A stretch of 64,000 bases of DNA, from the NCBI GenBank assembly GCA_022606425.2, contig JAHDVF020001336.1, positions 310,001-374,000 on the forward strand. The letters run 5' to 3'. Shown here piece after piece: positions 29,516-40,165 of this stretch. The position numbers were made by a program, and so were the translations under genes. The stretch comes from Lepidostoma basale. Lineage: Eukaryota > Arthropoda > Insecta > Trichoptera > Lepidostomatidae. The notes under the pieces were generated by a model. The model worked only from the letters and a program-made list of their open reading frames with translations. It was not told where the DNA came from and did no database searches. Numbering within the stretch: position 1 is the first letter of the stretch; each line of letters starts with the position of its first letter.

Positions 29516-29980
29516 AGTAACATAAATATATACGTTATTACGATATGGCCTTAAGGCTGGATAGAGTGGAGATCTATGGTTCACAGAATAGACTTCATCA
29601 TGAGGAACGTCTGGGAAGAAGAACTTGAGATGAATTGTAATTATCACGGCATTTCATCTTTCTCTTGCCAGGTCATACAATCTCAGTTCTAGTGCTCGTA
29701 GCTCTGTGGAATATTCTCATACAGACTGTTCCTTCGTTACATGTGGATTAAGATAAACAAAAAAGTACAGTTTTAGAATAAACATCCTGTACCACAAACG
29801 GCAGCTAATGTTTACGTTTTTAATTATAAATAATCTACCGTGGAGGGGACTCCTGTACTCGTATAAAGCTCGGACCACTTTCAAAACCACTGAAATATAA
29901 TAACAAGAATAATCTTAAACTAGTTGTAAAAACCCGTGAAATATTCACGGAAGTAAAGATTTTCTACCCTTTAAAAACTT
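29516..29980. other. No gene recognised
   Basis: Contains TATGGCCTTAAGGCTGGA near 29545, also found near 46188, so part is an unclassified repeat. Otherwise featureless. Confidence 0.35.
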
Positions 29981-29982
29981 AA

Positions 29983-30485
29983 CTAACTAACTTACCATCA
30001 CGCCATCTCCCCGGAGGGGTAGGCAGAAAGAATGGAACGCCACACTGTTCTGTCCTGACATACTTCTCTCACTTCCTCTACATTTAAACATCTTGTCATG
30101 CACGCGCGTCGATTTCTCCGACTCCTCACATGGCCGACATTCAATATTTGATTGATTTGATCGTGCCACGTTTTCCTCGGCCTTCCTCTATTTCTAGCTT
30201 CGTTCACATATACCTTATTTACCATTGTCTCCACTCATTCTTTCCATGTGTCAAAACCATCTTAATGACCCTTTTCTTATTTTGTTCATAAAACTTTCAT
30301 GCGCACCACATTCACTTCTTATTCTTGCATTTGTCACTCTATCATACGCAGATTTGTCACACATTCGTCTTAGAGATCTCATTTCTACTGCATTTATTCT
30401 ACTTTCATCCTTCTTTTGCCAGTTCCATGCTTCACTTCCATACATAAGGGTCGGCACAAGAACACCATTGTGCACTGCCATCTTG
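29983..30485 (-). mobile_element. RTE-A' LINE copy
   Basis: Minus strand, CCCCGGAGGGG end (TCCG loop), frame ends GEMA. Two open stretches (29998-30234 and 30251-30481) show GRPRKTWHDQINQILNVGHV and MAVHNGVLVPTLMYGSEAWN. At its 5' edge the 15-mer TGCACTGCCATCTTG is tandemly duplicated (30471-30485, 30496-30510). Confidence 0.87.
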
Positions 30486-30539
30486 TCTTTTTTTGTGCAC
30501 TGCCATCTTGGCTTTTTTTACAAATAATTAAAACAAAAA

Positions 30540-30770
30540 TTTAAATTATAATTAAATTATTTACAGTATATAATATATTTAAATAAATTCCAATTAGGTT
30601 TATGGCTTCGACCGGTTTCGGCAGTTCTTGAACTAAATATACGTATAAAGATTTTTTATTATTAAAATCTATTATTTTCTTTATTAGCAATGAACTTCTA
30701 CCATGAAATTTAAAATAAAAACATTCATATTCAAACATTTAATGTAAAAAATGTTGTAATGATTAATTAA
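30540..30770. repeat. AT-rich segment with CGACCGGTTTCGGCAG motif
   Basis: TTCGACCGGTTTCGGCAG at about 30607-30624 matches the palindrome arm at 7817-7834, and CTTCTACC/GGTAGAAG sequence is shared with the same locus. Probably another Penelope-like terminus fragment. Confidence 0.42.
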
Positions 30771-30774
30771 TATG

Positions 30775-31165
30775 AATAAAAACGTATATTTTCTAGAAGT
30801 TTTATTATATTTTATAAAATAACTTATAGATTACAGACGAATTCATCCGTATTAATAATTTATAATGCAGTTCAAAATCACTGTTTAAGAAACAATAAGT
30901 ACGTTTTATAGAAGTTTTATTATATTTTATGGCAATTACATGTTTCGCCTTGCTAGACTCAAATTTAATGCATTGTGGAATCTAATAATACTCTAATTAG
31001 AATCAATAAATTCGTTTATTACCACTATTTAATTGTAAAAAATACTAAACAGAACGTCTGTTCTATAGAAGTTTTATTATATTTTTTGGGAATGAAATGT
31101 TTTGCCTTGCTACGTTGTTATTAAGAATCTAATTTACAATCGAACGTTATGTTACCATTAAAGTA
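30775..31165. repeat. M repeats
   Basis: Three M-like units (TTCTAGAAGTTTTATTATAT, TATAGAAGTTTTATTATATT, CTATAGAAGTTTTATTATAT) with GGCAATTACATGTTTCGCCT and AAACAATAAGTACG linkers. Confidence 0.55.
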
Positions 31166-31204
31166 TACTACCTTTGAAATATATCCACACTTAAAAGAAA
31201 TATA

Positions 31205-31523
31205 CAGTGTCAAATGCCGTTCTCTGGACCATGGCAGGCGAAAAGCCAATCAGAGAACAAGTCGCTAGACGCAAATGGCAGTGGATCGGTCACACTCTGA
31301 GACGGAACCCAGCCTGCATCGCTCAGGGCGCACTAGACTGGTCCCCTATGGGGGGAAAGAGGAAGCGAAGCAGACCTAGAGCCACCTGGAGAAGTACACT
31401 GCAGGACGAGGTTAATGCAGCAGGACTCACTTGGCATGATGTTTGGCATCAGGCGTGCGATAGAGTCGGGTGGAGAAGGTTCCTTGAGGCCCTATACATC
31501 ACGTGTGACAGGACAAGGAGAAA
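31205..31523 (+). mobile_element. RTE-J LINE 3' end, probable 10 bp target duplication
   Basis: Plus strand: WTMAGEKPIREQVARRKWQW, IGHTLRRNPACIAQGALDW, GGKRKRSRPRATWRSTLQDE, CDRVGWRRFLEAL; tail AGGAGAAAAAG. AAGAAATATA lies at 31195-31204 and 31524-31533. Flanking AAATATATCCACA and AAATATATCAACTGAAGC resemble RTE-C, so it probably inserted into an RTE-C copy. Confidence 0.83.
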
Positions 31524-31531
31524 AAGAAATA

Positions 31532-31750
31532 TAAATATATCAACTGAAGCAAAAACGTCGATACATAAAGGAGGTTTAGTGCCAACCCTTACGTATTTTA
31601 ACGAGGGTTGAAGCTGGCAGAAGAAGGATGAAAGTTGGATAAATGCCGTAGAAATGAGATCACTGAGAATAATGTGTGAATGTGAAAAATTTCGTATGAT
31701 AGAATATCGAACGATTAAATAAAGAAAACATATATGGCAGATGATTGCAA
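31532..31750 (+). mobile_element. RTE-C LINE internal fragment
   Basis: Plus strand GLVPTLTYFNEG, SWQKKDES-like and INAVEMRSLR segments; truncated after the KADD-like codons. Confidence 0.75.
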
Positions 31751-31834
31751 ATCTATATATAATTTTATTGTAGTCAAAACAAAATTCGTTCTTTAAGTAA
31801 AATTCAATATTAAAAAAATAAAACAAATACCAAG

Positions 31835-32090
31835 AGGAACACCAGAATAAGATAGACATATGAGGCTGAGGATAATATAAGATGGAGTAGACAATGAAGG
31901 AAGGATTGATTTGGTCATGTCCAAAAAATGGACACCACCAGACTCCCTTATATTGCACTACATAATCAGCCTCATGGGACTCGTCCTCGTGGAAGACCTC
32001 CTAAAAGATGGAAGGACAGCCTACCTTACAGTAGGAGCAACACTCTGGAGAACAGACTACATAGGTCTACAGCAAGGAAGAAAAAGAAGA
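31835..32090 (+). mobile_element. RTE-I LINE 3' end
   Basis: Same family as 18430: KMDTTRLPYIALHNQPHGTR, PRGRPPKRWKDSLPYSRSNT, tail AAGGAAGAAAAAGAAGAA. The longer open stretch makes this the better copy. Confidence 0.78.
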
Positions 32091-32500
32091 ATATTTTATG
32101 GGATTTTAGGGGTTCAAAAGGGTAGTAGGGCTACGATGGGGTATGTTTTGCTGGAAAGCATGCCTCTACAAAATGTCGTAAGGCGCCATGTTGCATTTAC
32201 AACAGCAACACTACTATCAAGTCCAACTGTCTAGCGTCCACGAGAGGTCTTTTAAAGACCCCGCGAACCCCGGGCAATGTGGCACATATTACTTAGTGCC
32301 ATAGCAGATAGAGAGAGGACGAATGGCGAGCTTCCAGCGCCATAAAACTGGATACACCCAGCTAAGGGAAGGTAACCCCGACAGAAAATTCTCCAGAGAA
32401 GGCAAGGCGATACCACTCTGGATATTTTTCCCCAGGTCATCACTATGACAGGGGTGATAGTCAACGTTAGGGAGACCTGATAGGACACAGAGAGAAGAAG
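32091..32500. repeat. Repeat Q with RTE-D-like terminus
   Basis: Matches 23955-24329. Here it continues through GGAGACCTGATAGGACACAG and AGAAGAAGAAGAA, which resembles the RTE-D end at 27448-27496. Orientation by tail is plus. Confidence 0.7.
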
Positions 32501-32524
32501 AAGAATATGATTCAACTTGCTGAG

Positions 32525-32648
32525 GCATTATCAAATTTGATAATACCTTAAAAATCTAAAATATCGTTTCCATAAAATATAATAGATGTTTTCATTCATA
32601 TTATCTATAATATAATAATATAATGTCATTCCATTGCGAAACATGATA
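32525..32648. repeat. M repeat
   Basis: GCATTATCAAATTTGATAATACC inner palindrome and CATAAAATATAATAGATGTT arm. Confidence 0.5.
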
Positions 32649-32655
32649 AAATCAA

Positions 32656-32893
32656 ATATTATTATTATTATTATTTTGTTGAATCGCTCTTTACATCATG
32701 ACAGCATGAGCCAAATCGATGTAAAGGGTATTATAGCTATCATAGTGATTCTCGTGACATGTGATAGGTAGCTAATCTATCGCTATTTTATTGTCACGTG
32801 AATTCTACACCAGACCAAAGACAGTGTAACAATCGAACCCGGAACCTTCGGGGTGGCAGTCAATACACTTACCACTCAGCCACGAAGGTCGTC
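32656..32893 (-). mobile_element. SINE-A copy, near full length
   Basis: Minus strand: A box TGGCTGAGTGG, B box GTTCGATTG, body, CR1-like tail and (AAT)n. A short CAATGTGATTGTCACACTG-region deletion lies next to the B box. AATCAA at 32650-32655 and 32894-32899 is a possible short duplication. Confidence 0.87.
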
Positions 32894-32929
32894 AATCAAT
32901 TAATATATAATTAATTAATCAAAAAATAT

Positions 32930-33135
32930 ATTAAATCCGTTTTTTTATTTGCAAATGAAAACGTCTGTTTTTAAGAAGGTTTATTTTATTATTTAGGAGT
33001 GACGTGTTTCGTTTTTCTATGTTTTTTGATGTCGTAACATGGTGAAACATGGCACTATTTTAAAATATATTAATAGTTCTAAAAAACAGACGTTTTCATC
33101 AACATTTAAAAGGGGATTTTACACCATTGTTCAAG
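32930..33135. repeat. M repeat
   Basis: GAAAACGTCTGTTTTTAAGA and TCTAAAAAACAGACGTTTTC form inverted arms around GGAGTGACGTGTTTCG, as in other M copies. Confidence 0.55.
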
Positions 33136-33479
33136 GAACGATAAATGTAATATTTTTGACACACAATCCAGACAAAACATTGTTTTCATGGATTAAACCA
33201 AATAAAAAGCTTAGAAACAGACTGTTATAACTTTAAAGGTAATAATAATATAAAAAAAACGTAACTAAACATCACAAAAACATTCTCTGGCCGGCAAGAG
33301 TCGGGTTGAATAGAAATGCATATTCGTAGAAGTATTATAACAAAGAATTGACGAAATTAGTTATACTAAAGAAAAAATATAGCCGGCATACAAAAACACA
33401 TTTCAATAAGCTGAAGACAGATGTATAAACAGTTTGAGGTAATTTACATCATAAAGGGAAGTGTCTTACCTTCAGCTGA
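33136..33479. other. No gene recognised
   Basis: AT-rich with short frames only. Confidence 0.4.
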
Positions 33480-33860
33480 ACGCAGGATGCATTGGAGTCT
33501 TTTTAACTATGTTTTTTGACGATGGGCGCCCTTCTACCGCGACCAGCGAGTGCACCAACAGGTAGTCTTGGTGTTAAGACGTCTGAGAACTGATTCGCTT
33601 GGATTCTGGGTCGATTGTGATCCCGCGGACAAAGAGACGCAAAGGTGCGGTCAACTTTGGTGTGGTTATCATGGACTTGGATGGAAGTTGGGCCGCCTGA
33701 CGGGAGGTCCGCCGGGCGACACGTCCGCGCGCCACGACTGCCCGCGCAGATGTGAAATTGAAAATGGTGCGACTGTGGAGAACACCCAACTCCGAAATAC
33801 GAACAGCTATGCTCCGAAGTGTGCTACAGGGGCATGCAGAAATCGCTTATTCATATGAAA
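33480..33860. other. GC-rich segment, open on both strands, identity unknown
   Basis: Frames of 102 residues (plus, 33550-33858) and 71 residues (minus, 33574-33789) overlap; neither has a domain I recognise. On the minus strand CTGAAGGTAAGA near 33470 would fit a splice donor. It could be a decayed element or an exon; evidence is insufficient. Confidence 0.25.
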
Positions 33861-34021
33861 TACAATCTGCAAAACAAAAAACATAAACAATATGTGAGGG
33901 TATTAGTTGCAAACCTGGCAAACTCCATCATTAGATGTTTTGAGTAAATCGCAAAAAACTGACACGCTAATAAAATGCGCTTTTTTACGATATTTATTTT
34001 TTTCATCTCAACCTAAAACTA

Positions 34022-34495
34022 ACTTACCATCACGCCGTCTCCCCGGAGGGGTAGGCAGAAAGAATGGAACGCCACACTGTTCTGTCCTGACATACGTCTC
34101 TCGCTTCCTCTACATTCATACATCTTGTCATGCACGCACGTCGATTTTTCCAACTCCTCACGTGACCGACATTCAATATTTGATTGATTTGATCGTGCCA
34201 CGTTTTCCTCGGCCTTCCTCTATTTCTAGCTCCGTTCACGCCGCTTACATATACCTTCTTTACCATTCTGTCTTCACTCATTCTTTCCATGTGTCCAAAC
34301 CATCTTAATGACCCTTTCCTTATTTTGTTCATAACACTTTCATTCGCACCACATTCACTTCTTATACTTGCATTTGTCACTCTATCATAAACAGATTTGG
34401 CACACATTCGTCTTAGAGATCTCATTTCATATTCTACTTTCATCCTTCTTTTGCCAGTTCCATGCTTCACTTCCATACATAAGGGCCGGCACAAG
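34022..34495 (-). mobile_element. RTE-A' LINE copy
   Basis: Minus strand, 157-residue open stretch: [60 protein letters not shown], ending YPSGETA with CCCCTCCGGGG. The 5' end is at the MEVKHGTGKRR-like degraded segment. Little decayed. Confidence 0.89.
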
Positions 34496-34925
34496 AAACC
34501 CACATCTCAACCAGCTAGTATTTTAAAAGTAATCAGCCATGAAAAAATCATCATTATGTTGATAATTAAAGTAAAATAATGAATTTCATTTTGGAGTTTG
34601 CCAGCTTTGCAACACTCAAGTGGAGGTTGCCATGGTTGCAACAAACCGTATATTTTAATAGCAAAATTCTTCAGAATGAAGCCGAATTCGAAACTGAAAA
34701 TCAATAAAAATTGTGTGCAAATGTATTATGAATAAGACCCAATTCATATCTCACTTTTGATTGTTTGGTGGAGTTTGCCGGGTTTGCAAATAATACCCTC
34801 ATGTATACTTATGTACACACGTAAGAAGTTACCCTTCTTTATCGTAACAAAACAAAAATTAAACCTTTTTAAGTTTTTAAACACATTGCACTTGGTATTA
34901 CAATACTTAATTTCAATCAACACAT
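34496..34925. other. No gene recognised
   Basis: AT-rich. Two similar segments (GGAGTTTGCCAGCTTTGCAA near 34592, GGAGTTTGCCGGGTTTGCAA near 34771) suggest a decayed tandem repeat. Confidence 0.35.
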
Positions 34926-34927
34926 AC

Positions 34928-35095
34928 AAACAAACAAACCATCACGCCGTTTCCCTGCAAGGGTAGGCCGAGAGAATGGACCGCCACACTACTCTATCCT
35001 GGTAAACCTCTCAAGCTTCCTCCACATTTATACAACGGGCCATACACGCACGTCGATTCCTCCGACTTCTAATATGACCAACCTTTAAAATTTGA
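34928..35095 (-). mobile_element. RTE-B LINE 3' end
   Basis: Minus strand with (CAAA)n tail, CCCTGCAAGGG motif and the last ~45 codons. Confidence 0.82.
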
Positions 35096-35159
35096 TAATT
35101 AATATAATATAATATAATTTATCAAACACATACACGTTTCGGATATAATACAACTAACC

Positions 35160-35372
35160 CAAGAAACAAACAAATAAACTTCAATCTTTTTTCAATGCGG
35201 CAGCACGAATTATAAAAGGTGTTCCAAAAAAACTCGCATATTTCACAACATCTAAAAGATCTTCACTGTCTCAAGTGTCCTGAAAGAATCAAGTATAAAC
35301 TATGCTGAACGATTTTTAAAGCGCTTCATGGAATGGCACCAGCCTATATATCTGAACTTTGTGTTGGCCTAG
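35160..35372 (+). mobile_element. L2-like LINE fragment
   Basis: Plus strand NKQINKLQSFFNAAARIIKG, VPKKLAYFTTSKRSSLS, then frameshifted ALHGMAPAYISELCV. Almost identical to 45535-45735. Broken off by RTE-A'. Confidence 0.8.
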
Positions 35373-35582
35373 GGCCGACGAAAACTTGGCACGATCAAAT
35401 CAATCAAATATTGAATGTCAGACACGCGAAGAGTCGGAGAAATCGACGTGCGTGCATGACACGGTATATGAATCTAGAGAAAACGAGAGATGTATTATGT
35501 CAGGACAGAACACTGTGGCGGTACATTCTTACTGCCTAACCCTCCGGGAAGACAGCGTGATGATTAATTAGTGAGTTAGTTT
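35373..35582 (+). mobile_element. RTE-A' LINE 3' end
   Basis: Plus strand KTWHDQINQILNVRHAKSRR, CQDRTLWRYILTA, CCCTCCGGGAAG and a decayed ATTAATTAGTGAGTTAG tail. Confidence 0.82.
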
Positions 35583-35689
35583 TTTTTAAGTTAATAACAG
35601 TGTTTTTAATTTAAACTTTTAATAATAATATATTTAATAAGTATCGTAGTGTTTCGGCCAAAATAATGGATTATCTAATTAAATATGTT

Positions 35690-36240
35690 TACATATGGAA
35701 ATAATGAATCAAGAAAGAATGGTAAAAAAAATTATACATAAATGGAACGATGTAAATGGAACCAGAAATAGAGGAAGACCGAGGAAAACGTGGCATGATC
35801 AAATTAATCAAATATGGAATGTCGGCCATGTGAGGAGTCAGAGAAATCGACGCGCGTGAATGACACGACGTATGAATGGTTTTTTTTTATGTACATAACA
35901 GGTCGTTTGGACCCAATTACTGTGTGCAATTTTTATTTTTAGCTATTATATTGATTCTCGTGACATGTGATAGGTAGCCAATCTATTGCCATTTTATTGT
36001 CACGTGAATTCTACACCAGACCAAAGAGAGTGTAACAATCACACTTCCATCGCCGGGAATCGAACCCAGGACCTTCAACATGGAAGTCAGAGCTCGTAAC
36101 CACTCTGCCACGAAGGTGTTGAGGAAGAAAGAGGAGAAAATGTTGAGGAATCGAGAGAAATATGTCAGGAAAGAAAAGTGTGGCAGTCCATTCTTTCTGC
36201 CTACCCCTTCGGGGAGACGGCGTGATGGTTAGTTAGTTAT
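35690..36240 (+). mobile_element. RTE-A LINE copy interrupted by a SINE
   Basis: Pieces 35690-35877 and 36119-36240 reconstruct the family order from MVKKI to the CCCCTTCGGGG end with GTTAGTTA. The break falls between the MN and VEE codons. Confidence 0.82.
35878..36118 (-). mobile_element. SINE-A variant with a different tail
   Basis: Minus strand head and body are SINE-A (A box TGGCAGAGTGG, B box GTTCGATTC, GAATTCACGTGACAATAAAA). After AGCTA the usual CR1-like tail is absent. About 60 bp with CAGTAATTGGGTCCAAACGA and a poly-A-like run takes its place, and the same sequence lies near 11533. Possibly a SINE subfamily that switched LINE partner. Confidence 0.72.
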
Positions 36241-36257
36241 GTGTTTATTAAAAAATG

Positions 36258-36465
36258 CATACTAGCTGTGTGAAGAGAAGCCGTGGAAGATATGGCATGC
36301 CCAAATTAATCAAATACTCTAATATATAAAAGGTTGCCACATTAGATGTCGGATAAATCGACGAACGTGCATGTTACGATGCATGAATGTAGAGGAATCT
36401 CGAGAGGTGTATAAATACAGAACATTATAGCGGTCCATCATCTCTATCTGTGAAATTGTGGTAGG
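36258..36465 (+). mobile_element. RTE-C LINE 3' fragment, heavily decayed
   Basis: Plus strand KRSRGRYGMPKLIKY-like, then HIRCR.INRRTCMLRCMNVE-like codons with frameshifts; no tail. Confidence 0.68.
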
Positions 36466-37120
36466 TTTTTTTTATTTTTTTCAATGGTAGTAAGTAATTT
36501 CGGAAACACCGGATGACTTCAAGCCCTATAGAGAGAGAGCACAATGCATGCTGTTCGCCATAGGAGAGAAGGAGACGGCCTGTCATCTGTCTCCGCTATT
36601 ACGTAATGTAGGAAGCGGGGACCGTCGCACTATTTCCTCTTCCAATTGTATTATATCTGAAGGAATCTAGTCAGAATCGTGCTCGAAAAATTATTGCCCG
36701 TTAGAAGAGCTAAGCTCGTCTCAGCTCGGCGGGCTGGGCTTATATTTTTTATATAGATTTTCGGGTGCAGCCTTGTTTGGCCGGGATGGTTCTGTGATTG
36801 CGCCCTCTCGAAAGGTACATCGAACTTATGTTTGAACTTCCATACGGCACAATATTTTGAGTCACTTTGTGCCTTTCGGAGTTGTGACGTTATGCTTTGG
36901 GGGCTCGCTGTATTAGCTAATGGTACCTACCTTTTCGAAAAAATAACGTTCGATTCTAAATTCAAAATAAACAAATCAAAAGCGGAATAAATATCATATT
37001 AATTCTATATTTAAATTTGATGATTCAAAAGCTTTAAAAACAGATTTTTTTTTACGTTTCCATATTTTCACATATTAATAAAAAAGGTGTAATTTTTTTT
37101 ATCTAAAAACTGTCACGAAA
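36466..37120. other. No gene recognised
   Basis: About 650 bp including a moderate-GC stretch (36500-36800). No long frame, terminal repeat or known motif is visible. Might be a decayed LTR or DNA element, but nothing decides. Confidence 0.35.
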
Positions 37121-37154
37121 GATTTAAATCAATTATACATATTAGAATTTATTA
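37121..37154 (-). mobile_element. SINE-B 3' stub, target of RTE-A
   Basis: GATTTAAATCAAT ... TTAGAATTTATT is the SINE-B 3' end. RTE-A inserted within it and duplicated TTAGAATTTATTA. Confidence 0.6.
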
Positions 37155-37834
37155 TGGTGAAAATTTGGAGCAAGTAGTTGAGTTCGTGTATTTAGGTAGT
37201 ATGTTTACAAGAGATGGGCGAGTGGAGAGGGATATTGAAAGAAGGGTTGGGGCAGGCAACAAAGTGAATGGTGCACTTAAAGTTGTCATCGCAAACAAAA
37301 ACCTATCCAAAAAAGCTAGAATGGCAGTGCACAATGCTGTTCTTCTACCGACCCTTATGTATGGAAGCGAAGCATGGAACTGGCAAAGGAAGGATGAAAG
37401 TAGAATAAATGCAGTAGAAATGAGATCTCTTAGACGAATGTGTGGATATTCTGTGTATGATAGAGTGTCGAATGAAAATATAAGAAGTGAATGCGGTGCG
37501 AATGATGGTGTCATGAATAAAATAATGAAAGGATCATTAAGATGGTTTGGACATATGGAAAGAATGAATGAAGAAAGAATGGTAAAAAAAATATATGTTA
37601 ACGATGTAAATGGAACCAGAAATAGAGGAAGACCGAGGAAAACGTGACACGATCCAATAAATCAAATATTGAATGTCGGCCATGTGAGGAGGCAGAGAAA
37701 TCGACGCGCGTGCATGACACGATGTATGAATGTTAAGGAAGCGAGAGAAATATGTCAGGAAAGAAAAGTGTGGCAGTCCACTTTTTCTGCCTACCCCTTC
37801 GGGGAGACGGCGTGACGGTTAGTTAGTTAGTTAG
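37155..37834 (+). mobile_element. RTE-A LINE insertion, 13 bp target duplication
   Basis: 680 bp, 5'-truncated. TTAGAATTTATTA at 37142-37154 and 37835-37847. Frame 37165-37647 is open for 160 residues ([60 protein letters not shown]) until TGG of the WHD codons became TGA. Terminal CCCCTTCGGGG and (GTTA)n are intact. Confidence 0.93.
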
Positions 37835-37914
37835 TTAGAATTTATTAGTGCAGTACAAGTTATATTATTATTATTATTGTTATTATTATTATTATTTATA
37901 TTATTATTTTTATA

Positions 37915-38405
37915 GTTCTGGTCCCAACCCTAATGTATGGAAGCGAAGCATGGAACTGGCAGAAGAAGGTTGAGAGCAGAATAAATACGGTAGAGATGAG
38001 GTCCCTAAGACGCATGTGTGGTAGAACGATATACGACAGAATCTCAAATGCTGATATAAGAAAGGAATGTAGAGCGGAAGAAGGTATTATGAACAAAATT
38101 ATGAAAGGATCGCTGCGTTGGTTCGGATATATGGAGCGCATGGATGTACAAAAAATGGTTAAGAAAGTATACGTTAATGATGTAAATGGGGTACGAAGTC
38201 GAGGCAGACCGAGGAAAACATGGCATGACCAAATTAATCCATTTTTAAAGGTTGGTCATGTTAGAAGTCGGAGGAATCGACGTGCGTGTATGACACGTTA
38301 TATGAATGTGGAGGAATCTAGAGAGGTTTGCCAGGAAAGAGTAGTGTGGCGGTCCATTCTCTCTGACTACCCCTGCGGGGAAACGGCGTGATGGTTTATT
38401 TGTTT
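37915..38405 (+). mobile_element. RTE-B LINE, open 152-residue end
   Basis: Frame 37933-38391: MYGSEAWNWQKKVESRINTV, RRMCGRTIYDRISNADIRKE, GSLRWFGYMERMDVQKMVKK, GRPRKTWHDQINPFLKVGHV, ending YPCGETA. CCCCTGCGGGG at 38370-38380, tail TTTATTTGTTTT. An (ATT)n run lies at 37865-37905. Confidence 0.9.
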
Positions 38406-38662
38406 TATTATTATTATTATTATTTTGTTGAATCGCTCTTTACATCATGACAGCATGAGCCAAATCGATGTAAAGGGTATTATAGCTATCACAGTGATTC
38501 TCGTGACATGTGATAGGTAGCTAATCTATCGCCATTTTATTGCCACGTGAATTCTACACCAGACCAAAGACAGTGTGACAATCACATTGCCCTCGTCGGA
38601 AATCGAACCAGGAACCTTCGGGGTGGCAGTCAATGCACTTACCACTCGGCCACGAAGGTCGT
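38406..38662 (-). mobile_element. SINE-A, full-length copy
   Basis: Best complete SINE-A: on the minus strand A box TGGCCGAGTGG, B box GGTTCGATTTCC, TGTCTTTGGTCTGGTGTAGA, CAATAAAATGGCGATAG, CATGTCACGAGAATCACTG, then the CR1-like tail and (AAT)n at 38406-38425. Length ~255 bp. Confidence 0.9.
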
Positions 38663-38667
38663 ATTAT

Positions 38668-39123
38668 ATATGGAAGTGAAGGATGCAACTGACAAAAAAA
38701 GGATGAAAGTAGAATATATGCAGTAGAAATGAGATCTCTAAGACGAATTTGTGATAAATCTGAATGATAGCGTCAAATGCAAGTATAAGAGGTGAATGCG
38801 GTGCGAATGAAAGTGTTATGAACAAAATAATGAAAGGGTCGTTATGATGGTTTCGACACATGGAAAGAATGAATGAAGAAACAATGGTAAAAAAGTATAT
38901 GTTAACGTTGTAAATGGAACCAGAAATAGAGGAAGACCGAGGAAATCGTGGCACGATCAAATAAATCAAATATTGAATGTCGGCCATGTGAGGAGTCAGA
39001 GAAATCGAACGCGCGCATGACACGTGTATAAATGTTGAAATATGTCAGGAAAGAAAAGTGTGGCAGTCCATTCTTTCTGCCTACCCCTTCGGGCAGACGG
39101 CGTGATAGTTAGTTAGTTAGTTA
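38668..39123 (+). mobile_element. RTE-A LINE copy
   Basis: Plus strand from a GSEGCN-like degraded GSEAWNW to CCCCTTCGGGC and GTTAGTTAG; frameshifted in several places. Confidence 0.83.
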
Positions 39124-39162
39124 ATATATCAATATACCATTTTTTCAAACTGGCTTAGTAAT

Positions 39163-39749
39163 TTAATTGTATCTCAATAGAGACGAAGATGCAAATTGGA
39201 AACTGAATACAATTAAATCATGAATTAATAACCCACGATGGGTGAAATCCAGTATTCGTATACAAGTATAAGTATACATTCACAAAAAATATTGTAATCA
39301 TACTGGTCAAATTCTTTGTCATATAGATAGGAGTGTGATATATCCAGGCGGCTTCTAACAATGCGCTAATGGCGGGGTAGCCTTTCACATTGAGTTAAAA
39401 AGATGTTCTGCTTAATGCTTAATAAACATAAAGCTCCATAGATGGCGTTAGTATGTAGATTATATATAGAGTAATCTTAAAAAAAGTTTAACATATGTAA
39501 TCAAAATCTTCATAGATGGCACATTGAAACTGACATGTGAAATCTGGCATAGGACTTTAACATATATACAACTTCCAAAAATTTGTCATACATGGTCATA
39601 AAGAAAGGTGGAATGGGGAATGTTGTAATTACATAAAGCGTGCGCTTAACCCAACCAATGACAGGTCATAAGTCCTGTAAACACCTTGATCAACCATATT
39701 CAGTTTCCAGTTTGCGTCTTCGTCTCTATTGAGATACAATTAAATTTCA
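39163..39749 (+). mobile_element. P retroposon copy 4, 12 bp target duplication
   Basis: TGGCTTAGTAAT at 39151-39162 and 39750-39761. The right end is the P 3' terminus (TCGTCTCTATTGAGATACAA, TTAAATTT). The left end begins with the same terminus inverted (39163-39208). In between are P-specific ATAGATGGCACATTGAAACTG and GTGCGCTTAACCCAACC. Repeated 'catagatggc' boxes occur at about 39437 and 39512. Confidence 0.78.
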
Positions 39750-39914
39750 TGGCTTAGTAATGTTTAGTATAAAAAAAAAAAATTATATCCTTACAAACTT
39801 TGAACTTCAATTATCTCAGAAGTAGTAATTTTGACTTAGTGCTTTTTCGCAGAATACCCACGATATATAGATCAAACGATCAATGATACGAAAATATAAT
39901 AATTTCTAAGATAA

Positions 39915-40165
39915 TGCGGTCCAACTGTCCCTCCATCTCTTAGGAGATCTTCCAGGTGGACTATGTATGGAGGGAATTTCGTAAGCGGCTGTATATGCGA
40001 GTCTGTCACTATCCATTATGGCTACATGGTCCCTCCAGTACCTTCTTCTGGATCTACTCCACGATTTCCTCTAGTTCGTAAGTTTTTCTTATGTCTGCGT
40101 TACGGACACGATCTCAGAGAGATATTCCAATAATTATTCTTAAGACTTTCATCTCAGATGTTCTT
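39915..40165 (-). mobile_element. RTE-E-type LINE fragment
   Basis: Minus strand RTSEMKVLRIIIGISLRDRV, RNADIRKTYELEEIVE, then VLEGPCSHNG-like and RSPKRWRDSWT-like codons; (GAA)n tail absent. Confidence 0.68.

Noticed and set aside
33550..33858. 102-residue frame as a host gene
   Set aside because: No recognised domain, overlapped by an antisense frame in GC-rich DNA; reported only as unknown.
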